A stretch of 64,000 bases of DNA from Cognatishimia coralii (GTDB taxonomy: Bacteria > Pseudomonadota > Alphaproteobacteria > Rhodobacterales > Rhodobacteraceae), in contig NZ_JBBGAZ010000008.1 of NCBI RefSeq assembly GCF_037478305.1, positions 1 to 64,000 of the forward strand, in the 5' to 3' direction. Of the stretch, positions 9,456 to 16,783 are shown in pieces. The position numbers and the translations under genes were made by a program. Numbering within the stretch: the first letter of the stretch is position 1; every line of letters starts with the position of its first letter. The notes beneath the pieces were generated by a model. That model had not been told where the DNA came from. It saw only the letters and a list, made by a program, of their open reading frames with translations, and did not search any database.

Positions 9456-9516
9456 AGTCAATCGAGCGGCGAGCGAGACGCTTTCGCCGGACGAGAAAAG
9501 CAATGGAGGAGTAACC

Positions 9517-10554
9517 ATGAAAAATATCGTTGCCGCAGCAACGGCCAGCATCGCATTGATGGCTGGAACCGTGCAGTCTCAGGAAGTTCTCGAGATGACT
9601 TCCGCTTTTGGTCAAAACCTGCCGATCCTCGGAACAGCCGCCGTAGACTTCACGAAAAACATCAACTCTATCTCTAACGACGTTGAGTTCGAGCATTACG
9701 ATCCCGGCAAGCTGGTTCCGACTCTCGAAGCACTCGACGCGGTATCAAACGGTTCTGTTGACGCCGCTTATGCAACGTCTGGCTATTGGCAAGGCAAAAT
9801 CAATGCCGCTTCCTTGTTTGCGGCTGTGCCATTCGGCCCTGAAGCTGGCGAATTCCTCGGCTGGGTACTGTACGATGACGGTGCGAAGTACTGGCAGCAG
9901 ATGTATGACGACAATGGCTACAACGTTGTAGCAATGCCTTGCGGAATCATCGCACCAGAAACCTCTGGTTGGTTCAAAAACGAGATTAACACTGTTGCGG
10001 ACCTCGAAGGTCTGAACATGCGTTTCTTCGGCCTGGGCGCAAAAGCAATGCAGAAACTGGGCGTTTCCACGTCGCTGCTGGGTGCCTCCGACATTTTCCC
10101 TGCTCTAGAGCGCGGCGCGATCGACGCGACCGAATTCTCGATGCCTCGGATCGATGCTCGACTGGGTTTCCACAAAATCGCGAAGTACAACTACTTCCCA
10201 GGCTGGCACCAGCCGGCAACACTGTTTGAACTGTTGGTCAACCGCGATCGTTGGGATGAACTGGAAGAAACTGCACAGAACCAGATCCGCACCGCATGCT
10301 TGGCAACCATCACTATGACCTACGCCGAAGGTGAGGCGACCAACTACGCCGCAATGGTCGACAATGTGGAAAACAACGGTGTGACCATCAAGCGTTGGCC
10401 AGATGAAATTCTGAATGCCTTTGAGGGTGCATGGGACGAGGTCGTTGCTGAATTGGCTGCGGATGATCCTTTTTTCCAAGAAGTTTGGGCTGACCTGCAG
10501 GATTACCGCGCAGGCTATGAAACCTGGTCCGCAATCTATCTGCCCCGCAACTAA
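9517..10554 (+). CDS. dctP: TRAP transporter substrate-binding protein, probable lactate/2-hydroxyacid
   Basis: A 345-residue periplasmic binding protein of the DctP family. It has a signal peptide (residues about 1-22, MKNIVAAATASIALMAG...QS), followed by the family's two-lobed domain with the MRFFGLGAKAMQKLG hinge region and the GAIDATEFSMPRID segment that lines the carboxylate site in TakP-like members. I chose ATG 9517 because GGAGGA stands six bases before it. It is first of five genes; dctQ, dctM, lldD and dld follow in the same direction. Because both lactate dehydrogenases are encoded next to it, lactate is the likely ligand. This rests on context; TakP-like proteins also bind pyruvate and other 2-oxoacids. 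Confidence 0.88.
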   Translation: MKNIVAAATASIALMAGTVQSQEVLEMTSAFGQNLPILGTAAVDFTKNINSISNDVEFEHYDPGKLVPTLEALDAVSNGSVDAAYATSGYWQGKINAASLFAAVPFGPEAGEFLGWVLYDDGAKYWQQMYDDNGYNVVAMPCGIIAPETSGWFKNEINTVADLEGLNMRFFGLGAKAMQKLGVSTSLLGASDIFPALERGAIDATEFSMPRIDARLGFHKIAKYNYFPGWHQPATLFELLVNRDRWDELEETAQNQIRTACLATITMTYAEGEATNYAAMVDNVENNGVTIKRWPDEILNAFEGAWDEVVAELAADDPFFQEVWADLQDYRAGYETWSAIYLPRN

Positions 10555-10571
10555 GCGAAGCAGTTAAGACG

Positions 10572-10600
10572 GCTGGCGGCGCACCTCCCTTGCCGCCAGC
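10572..10600 (+). promoter_or_regulatory. intercistronic stem-loop dctP-dctQ
   Basis: A perfect nine-pair stem (GCTGGCGGC / GCCGCCAGC) with an 11-base loop starts 18 bases after the dctP stop. There is no T run after it. Such hairpins between a binding-protein gene and its permease genes usually protect the upstream mRNA or thin out downstream transcription, giving excess binding protein. Confidence 0.65.
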
Positions 10601-10631
10601 ACCATTCAATGTCCAAACGGGGACGCAATCC

Positions 10632-11411
10632 ATGTCTGCTGAAATCCCAAATGTTGACGAGGTGATGTCGATCGCCGATCCGGGCGAAAAGAACCGGGAA
10701 AACCACCTCTGGGGCGATCGACTTATGGTTGGCCTTTCCAACGTAGTCGCCTGGCTCTTTCCTCTCTTGATGGTTGGTATCGTAACCCAAGTGTTCATTC
10801 GTAAAGCCGGTTATAACCAGGCTTGGCTGGATGACGCGCAGTGGTGGATGTACGGCTTTGCGATGCTGTGCGGCTTTGGTTACGCCATCACGACCGAAAG
10901 CCACGTCCGCGTGGATATTTTGCATCAAAGCTATTCGCCTCGTAAAAAATCGAGAATTGAGGTCCTAGCACACGGTTGGTTGTTGTTGCCGTTTCTGGCC
11001 CTCATGACCGACATACTTCTGCACTATGCCTTCGCGTCGATAAAAGCTGGAGAAGGGTCCGACAGTCCGAACGGGCTGCATATGCTCTACCTGCTTAAGT
11101 CTTCGCTACCTATTCTGTTCATGGCGGCCATTGTGGCCTCTTGGTCAGCGATGGTGCGTCACCTGAAAGTTCTTCGAAGAGCAACCCTATTGGGAATGAT
11201 TATTGGAGCTTTCCCATTTGTTTGGTTCGTAGTTCAACGCTTGGTTCACTATTCGCTTTGGTGGTTCTATCGCCTGACAAATTCAGAACTGAACCCGCGC
11301 CGCATTACGCGAGAACCTGTGTTTGACTACACGGTCATGATTGCACTCGCCTTGACGCTTCTTTTGCTGCTCGTCGCCTTCTTGCGCAGCCGCTCTGCTC
11401 AGAAGGACTGA
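10632..11411 (+). CDS. dctQ: TRAP transporter small permease subunit
   Basis: A 259-residue inner-membrane protein with hydrophobic segments near residues 33-57, 75-92, 115-140, 158-176 and 190-205, plus a C-terminal one near 235-252. It matches the DctQ subunit of tripartite ATP-independent transporters in the longer form found with TakP-type systems. The start at ATG 10632 is favoured over an in-frame ATG at 10590 because GGGGA lies eight bases upstream, and the earlier start would fall partly within the region next to the stem-loop. It forms the membrane complex with the next gene, dctM, whose start is four bases beyond its stop. Confidence 0.85.
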   Translation: MSAEIPNVDEVMSIADPGEKNRENHLWGDRLMVGLSNVVAWLFPLLMVGIVTQVFIRKAGYNQAWLDDAQWWMYGFAMLCGFGYAITTESHVRVDILHQSYSPRKKSRIEVLAHGWLLLPFLALMTDILLHYAFASIKAGEGSDSPNGLHMLYLLKSSLPILFMAAIVASWSAMVRHLKVLRRATLLGMIIGAFPFVWFVVQRLVHYSLWWFYRLTNSELNPRRITREPVFDYTVMIALALTLLLLLVAFLRSRSAQKD

Positions 11412-11415
11412 TACA

Positions 11416-12864
11416 ATGCAAATCCTTTCTCTCATGGGTATGCTGATGGATCTGAACCAATGGTTGGTTCTGTCAATGTTCATTGTCTTCATCGTGATGC
11501 TATTCCGGGGCGTCCCTGTCGCATTTGCGCTTGTTGGCGTAGCCCTCATGTTCGCGGTCCTAGGAGAGTACCTCCTCGACCCTTTCCGCAAGTCAATCAA
11601 TACGTATATCGAGTTTGATCGTACTGGCATCACCTATCAAAAAATGGGTGCAAATGCTGGCCGCTTCTTTGGTGGCATCATTAAAAACCCGGTTCTTGTT
11701 GCACTTCCTATGTTCATTTTTATGGGCTTGATGCTGGATCAGTCCGGTGTTGCCCAACGCATGATGAAGTCCATGCAGGTTCTGTTCGGTGCCCTCAAAG
11801 GTGGGTTGGCGCTGGCGGTCATGCTCATCGGTATTATCCTGGCTGCTTCAACTGGTGTCATCGGTGCCTCGGTGGTTCTGCTAGGTGTCATGGGATTGCC
11901 AGCAATGATGGGTCAGGACTATGCAAAACCGATTGCCACAGGAACGATTGCCGCGTCGGGAACACTTGGCATTCTGATCCCGCCATCCATCATGCTTGTT
12001 ATTATGTCCGACCAACTGGCTATCTCTTTGGGTGACCTGTTTGTGGGCGCGCTTTTCCCAGGGCTGATCCTCGGCGGACTCTATGTTGTCTTTTTAATCG
12101 TCTACGGGCTGGTGGATCCCAAAGCGATGCCTCTTCCTGAAAATCGGGAGCCCGTGTCGATGAAAATCGTGATGGAAGTTGGTCTTTCAGTGGTGCCACC
12201 ATTGCTTTTGATCCTGCTAGTTTTGGGTTCGATTTTCTTCGGTCTAGCCACTCCGACAGAGGCTTCTGGATTGGGCGCAGCTGGCGCGACCGTACTCGCT
12301 CTGATCTCTCGCAACTTGAACTTCAAGGTTTTCAAAGACGTAATGCGTCAGACTTTGAATACCTCTGGCTACATTGTGGGTATTTTTATCGCGGCAAACT
12401 TCTTTGCGTTCGTTTTGCGCCGGTTTGGTGGGGACGAAATCATCGAGAACCTGGTGCTTGGATCTTTCGAAAATCCCTACATGGTTGTGGGCTTTATCCT
12501 ATTCATCATCTTCTTGCTTGGTTTCCTACTTGATTGGATCGAGATCACGCTGATCATCATGCCTTTGATGCTTCCCGTGATCCTGGATCTCAATCTTCCT
12601 GTCGAAAGCTACGGCGTTGTAGACAACCCATCGGTGGTTTGGTTCGCTATCTTAGTAGCGGTTACGTTGCAGACATCCTTCCTGACGCCGCCGGTTGGCT
12701 TCGCGCTTTTCTACCTGAAAGGTGTTTGTCCGCCCGAGGTCACGCTGGGCCACATCTACAAAGGTGTTATCCCCTTTGTACTTCTACAGCTTCTGGGTCT
12801 CGGCATTGTCTTCGTTTTCCCAGAACTCACCACCTGGCTTCCCGCGCTGGCATATGGGAACTAG
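11416..12864 (+). CDS. dctM: TRAP transporter large permease subunit
   Basis: A 482-residue polytopic protein with about 12-13 hydrophobic helices. It shows DctM-family features such as PMFIFMGLMLDQSG, the GTLGILIPPSIMLVIM helix-hairpin motif and ATPTEASGLGAAGA. It is the Na+-coupled channel subunit that moves the substrate delivered by DctP. The start overlaps closely with the end of dctQ (AAGGACTGATACAATG, ribosome site within the dctQ end), and the stop is three bases before lldD, indicating one transcript. Confidence 0.9.
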   Translation: MQILSLMGMLMDLNQWLVLSMFIVFIVMLFRGVPVAFALVGVALMFAVLGEYLLDPFRKSINTYIEFDRTGITYQKMGANAGRFFGGIIKNPVLVALPMFIFMGLMLDQSGVAQRMMKSMQVLFGALKGGLALAVMLIGIILAASTGVIGASVVLLGVMGLPAMMGQDYAKPIATGTIAASGTLGILIPPSIMLVIMSDQLAISLGDLFVGALFPGLILGGLYVVFLIVYGLVDPKAMPLPENREPVSMKIVMEVGLSVVPPLLLILLVLGSIFFGLATPTEASGLGAAGATVLALISRNLNFKVFKDVMRQTLNTSGYIVGIFIAANFFAFVLRRFGGDEIIENLVLGSFENPYMVVGFILFIIFLLGFLLDWIEITLIIMPLMLPVILDLNLPVESYGVVDNPSVVWFAILVAVTLQTSFLTPPVGFALFYLKGVCPPEVTLGHIYKGVIPFVLLQLLGLGIVFVFPELTTWLPALAYGN

Positions 12865-12867
12865 GCG

Positions 12868-14037
12868 ATGCGACTGAAGGACTGTCATAATTATTCGGAC
12901 TTTCGCCGCCTTGCGCGGCGGAGGCTTCCAGGGCCGATCTTCAACTATATCGATGGCGGTGCTGACGATGAAGTGACAATGGCCAAGAACACAGCTGCAT
13001 TCAATGCATGCGATCTTCTTCCATCAGTTCTCCGGGGCGTAGACGATGTCGACATGTCTGTCACTGTCATGGGGCAAAAGCTGGATATGCCGGTCTATTG
13101 TTCTCCGACAGCGCTACAGCGTTTGTTTCATCACAAAGGTGAGCGCGCTGTGGCGGCAGCGGCTGAAATGTACGGCACAATGTTCGGAGTGTCTTCTTTG
13201 GGTACAGTATCTCTTGAGGAACTGCGCCAGAACCACTCCAATCCACAGGTCTATCAATTCTATTTTCATAAAGACCGGGGCCTGAACACAGCCATGATGC
13301 AGCGCGCCAAACAAGCGGGTGTCGAAGTCATGATGTTGACAGTAGATAGTATTACAGGCGGCAATCGCGAACGCGACCTTCGCACCGGATTTTCGATCCC
13401 ATTTCGCCTAACCCTTGGCGGCATGGTCCAATTCGGGCTCAAACCAATATGGGGCATCAACTATGTGACCCACGAAAAGTTCCGCCTGCCGCAACTCGAC
13501 GAACATGTCGACATGGGCGGGGGCGCGCTTTCAATTGGACGCTACTTCACCGAGATGCTCGACCCGGCGATGAATTGGGACGATGTGGCCCAGATGGTGC
13601 GTGATTGGGACGGGCAATTTTGTCTAAAGGGCGTGATGTCTGTGGAGGACGCAAAGCGCGCTGTCGAGATTGGCTGTACCGGAATTATCTTGTCCAACCA
13701 TGGTGGACGACAGCTCGACGGGTCTCGTACACCTTTCGATCAACTGGCCGAAATTGTGGATGCCGTGGGCGACAAACTTGATGTCATCATGGACAGCGGA
13801 GTACAGCGGGGAACGCATGTCTTAAAGGCCTTGTCGGTCGGCGCGAAAGCTGTGGGACTTGGACGCTACTATCTCTTCCCTCTCGCAGCAGCGGGACAGG
13901 CAGGCGTGGAGCGCGCACTCAGGCAGATGAAGGCCGAGATCGAACGCGATATGAAACTAATGGGCGCGCGCAGCATTGCTGACCTAAGTCGTGGTAACCT
14001 CAGGTTTGCTGAGCCAGAAAAAGCAAAGACTGCGTAG
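12868..14037 (+). CDS. lldD: L-lactate dehydrogenase, FMN-dependent
   Basis: A 389-residue alpha-hydroxyacid dehydrogenase of the LldD / cytochrome b2 family that oxidises L-lactate to pyruvate and passes electrons to the respiratory chain. The N-terminus (YSDFRRLARRRLPGPIFNYI-DGGADDE) is typical. The catalytic His lies in SNHGGRQLDG at about residue 278, and the FMN-phosphate segment DSGVQRGTHVLKALSVGAKAV follows. Length fits the family. It starts three bases after dctM and is followed by dld, so import and oxidation of lactate are encoded together. Other 2-hydroxyacids (glycolate, mandelate) are used by relatives, so specificity is inferred. Confidence 0.88.
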   Translation: MRLKDCHNYSDFRRLARRRLPGPIFNYIDGGADDEVTMAKNTAAFNACDLLPSVLRGVDDVDMSVTVMGQKLDMPVYCSPTALQRLFHHKGERAVAAAAEMYGTMFGVSSLGTVSLEELRQNHSNPQVYQFYFHKDRGLNTAMMQRAKQAGVEVMMLTVDSITGGNRERDLRTGFSIPFRLTLGGMVQFGLKPIWGINYVTHEKFRLPQLDEHVDMGGGALSIGRYFTEMLDPAMNWDDVAQMVRDWDGQFCLKGVMSVEDAKRAVEIGCTGIILSNHGGRQLDGSRTPFDQLAEIVDAVGDKLDVIMDSGVQRGTHVLKALSVGAKAVGLGRYYLFPLAAAGQAGVERALRQMKAEIERDMKLMGARSIADLSRGNLRFAEPEKAKTA

Positions 14038-14048
14038 GAAGCTCCTCC

Positions 14049-15731
14049 ATGACTGACACAGAACTTCTTTCCAGACTCAGAGCGGCGGTGGGCCGTAGAA
14101 ACGTGCTTGTGGGCCAGCGCGCAACCGAGCGATTTCGTACAGGGTTTCGTTCCGGAGGAGGCGAAGCTCTTTGTGTCGTGTGCCCAGGCAGTTTGCTTGA
14201 ACAATGGAAAGTGCTGGTCGCATGCGTAGAAGCGGACAAGATCGTCATTATGCAAGCCGCCAACACTGGCCTGACAGAGGGGTCGACCCCGTCAGGCTCC
14301 TATGACCGGGATGTTGTTCTGATTAACACGCGGCGGATGGATCGGATCGAGCTTTTAAACGAAGGCACTCAGGTCGTCAGCTTTCCCGGAGCGACACTAT
14401 TTGCTTTGGAGAAACTTCTCGCACCGCTAGGGCGAGAGCCCCATTCGGTGATCGGGTCATCATGTATTGGAGCTTCTATTATTGGCGGGGTCTGCAACAA
14501 CTCCGGTGGATCTTTGGTAGAGCGCGGGCCAGTATACACCGAGCTTTCACTCTATGCGCAAATCGATAAAGATGGGCGCTTGTCCTTGGTAAATCATCTG
14601 GATATCGACCTGGGTGACACTCCTGAGGAAATTCTGTCCAATCTCGACAACGGAAATTTCGACCACACACCTAGAACCAGCAACAAAAAAGCATCCGCCA
14701 GCGACTATGCGCAGATTGTCCGAGACGTAGAGGCAGATACGCCAGCGCGATATAATGCGGACAAAGCAAAGCTCTATGAGAGTGCGGGCTGCGCCGGAAA
14801 ACTTGCTGTATTTGCGGTACGGCTTGACACGTTCGCCAAAAATGAAGCGGAACAGGTTTTTTATATCGGCACCAATTCAGCTGATGATCTTGGTTCGCTG
14901 CGCCGTCATATTTTAAGTGAGTTCAAAGACTTACCAGTAAGCGCTGAATACATGCAGCGCGAGGTGTTTGATATTACAACGCGTTACGGCAAAGATACCG
15001 TTTGGATGATTGATAAACTCGGAACTGACCGTTTGCCGTCATTCTTTGCACTAAAAGGCGCGGTAGATGCTCGGTTGAAAAATATCCCACTTTTAAAGAA
15101 CTTCACCGATCGCTTTATGCAAGCGTTTGCCGCAATCGTACCGCGAGTCCTCCCAAAGCGAATGATAGAATTCCGGGACAAATTCGAACACCATCTGATC
15201 TTGAAAATGAAGTGCGGCGGAATCGAAGAAGCTCGCGCGTATCTTCCAAAATTTGTCGCAAGCAAAGACGCCGATTTCTTCGAATGCTCTCCGCGTGAAG
15301 GTAAAATTGCTGGCTTGCATCGTTTTGCCGCTGCGGGCGCCGCAGTACGATATATGGCGATCCACGGCTCCGAAGTTCAGGACATTATCGCCTTAGATGT
15401 TGCTCTGCGCAGGAACGATCGGGAGTGGTTGGAAGTGTTGCCACCAGAGATCGAAAACAAATTGGTCGCCAAGCTCTACTATGGTCACTTTATGTGCCAC
15501 GTGATGCACCAGGACTATATAGTCAAAAAGGGTGAAGATCCGAAAGAAATAAAGGCTGCGATGCTAGCTATCTTTGACAGCCGCGGAGCGGAATATCCCG
15601 CTGAGCACAATGTGGGTCATTTGTACAAAGCCAAAGAAGACCTTGCTTCCCACTACAAATGCTGCGACCCAACAAATTCATTCAATCCAGGAATTGGCAA
15701 GATGCCAAAAGCCAAACACTATGCTCGTTAG
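14049..15731 (+). CDS. dld: D-lactate dehydrogenase (quinone), FAD-dependent
   Basis: A 560-residue protein resembling E. coli Dld, a peripheral membrane enzyme that oxidises D-lactate to pyruvate and reduces quinone. The N-terminal half is an FAD-binding type 4 domain (MQAANTGLTEGSTPSG and the VIGSSCIGASIIGGVCNNSGG pyrophosphate loop near residue 140). The C-terminal half is the Dld membrane-binding domain, ending ...YKCCDPTNSFNPGIGKMPK. Its length matches the E. coli enzyme (571). It follows lldD by 11 bases with AGGAAG upstream. Together the two enzymes cover both lactate enantiomers. Confidence 0.88.
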   Translation: MTDTELLSRLRAAVGRRNVLVGQRATERFRTGFRSGGGEALCVVCPGSLLEQWKVLVACVEADKIVIMQAANTGLTEGSTPSGSYDRDVVLINTRRMDRIELLNEGTQVVSFPGATLFALEKLLAPLGREPHSVIGSSCIGASIIGGVCNNSGGSLVERGPVYTELSLYAQIDKDGRLSLVNHLDIDLGDTPEEILSNLDNGNFDHTPRTSNKKASASDYAQIVRDVEADTPARYNADKAKLYESAGCAGKLAVFAVRLDTFAKNEAEQVFYIGTNSADDLGSLRRHILSEFKDLPVSAEYMQREVFDITTRYGKDTVWMIDKLGTDRLPSFFALKGAVDARLKNIPLLKNFTDRFMQAFAAIVPRVLPKRMIEFRDKFEHHLILKMKCGGIEEARAYLPKFVASKDADFFECSPREGKIAGLHRFAAAGAAVRYMAIHGSEVQDIIALDVALRRNDREWLEVLPPEIENKLVAKLYYGHFMCHVMHQDYIVKKGEDPKEIKAAMLAIFDSRGAEYPAEHNVGHLYKAKEDLASHYKCCDPTNSFNPGIGKMPKAKHYAR

Positions 15732-15892
15732 AAACTGAATATCAGGGCACTGGCTATCGAAACTCTTTCCATCCCCGTCCGATAGCACCTTGGAAGCTAA
15801 CGAAGATGGACGAGCACGACGAATATCCAACTAAGGTACACCCAAGCTATGTACTTACAGCTAGAGCTTTTCTTCCCTATCTGCATTGCTGG

Positions 15893-16225
15893 TTAATATT
15901 GTGAGCACTTCTTAGTGTTCTTGCACAGTGTACATACCCATTCAGCGGTCCCGTCCTTTGGGCGGCCTAGGCTTTCCAAGTCATGGTTTGAAACAATGGA
16001 TTGGGTTCTGCAAAAAGGGCAGGTTCCGATTGCAAAATAGTCCGGCACATGTGTGACCTTGGGTGGTGCGGGATTGCAAACCAATCGTTCCTCCACGTGG
16101 CGCTTTAGCGGCAAGTTTATATCGACTGCCAATTTGTGGCAACTTGGGCCAAGCCACTGTCGATGGTGCGATAGATCGAAAGGCTCCGCCGCCTCCCATT
16201 GCTGGTACCTATTGGGAAGCTGCAT
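15893..16225 (-). CDS. hypothetical zinc-ribbon protein, 110 aa
   Basis: A short frame with a C-terminal double CxxC pattern (GTCPFCRTQS at about residues 67-76 and WVCTLCKN at about 96-103), the arrangement of a small zinc ribbon. The N-terminal 35 residues are less convincing, no good ribosome site precedes the ATG, and the true start may be internal. No neighbour suggests a function. It could be a remnant. I do not recognise the family. Confidence 0.4.
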   Translation of the reverse strand: MQLPNRYQQWEAAEPFDLSHHRQWLGPSCHKLAVDINLPLKRHVEERLVCNPAPPKVTHVPDYFAIGTCPFCRTQSIVSNHDLESLGRPKDGTAEWVCTLCKNTKKCSQY

Positions 16226-16783
16226 CGAGCCCGCCAGCGAGGCCTCCTTTGGCAGAGCACGTGAGGCAGCTCATCCGCGTGGAGCCAGAGAGAGCACCCG
16301 CTGCACCCGTAGGATGGCTGGGATGTCGAGGTACCTCATGTCACCGGGCCCGAGAAATGCCCCCGAAAGTGCCCCAGTTTGCTAGGTGCTTGGGTAAAGC
16401 CGAAGAACGCTATCGAGAAGCAAGGTATCCTACCACCCCAGCCATCTTCCTTTCTTGAGTGTTTGCTAGGTGCGGTTAAGCCGTAGAGGCCCAGAATGCC
16501 CCCGGAAATGCCCCTGTTCGGGTGTGGCGGTTGTGCACTGTTGGACTAGGATGCAGACTACCCCACAGGGCCTCACAAGAAGTGATCCAAGCCTTCCGCT
16601 ACGTACTCCCAATCATCGCGCTTATTGTCCCGCCGATCCCCCGCTTGAGGTCATGCAATCGAGTCCATCCCATTGGGTAGCCTCGTAGCCGTTAGAGCAA
16701 CCTTCCAAACCCGAAGCCCTAACCGCCGAGTTGCGTTCAATCGTAGCTTCACCTTTGTTTGTTAACCATCAAAGGGGGCAGTT
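16226..16783. other. non-coding stretch with a diverged repeat
   Basis: No supported gene lies here. Two related segments occur: 16347-16375 (GGCCCGAGAAATGCCCCC...) and 16488-16514 (GGCCCAGAATGCCCCCGG...). A second related pair begins GTTTGCTAGGTGC at about 16377 and 16461. The order is A-B then B'-A' in the same orientation. The last 100 bases should contain the promoter of the RTX gene, whose ribosome site is AAGGGGGC. Confidence 0.35.

Noticed and set aside
16226..16783. A possible tRNA or small RNA gene in the 16.3-16.7 kb gap
   Set aside because: No cloverleaf arms or TTCGA T-loop signature could be aligned.
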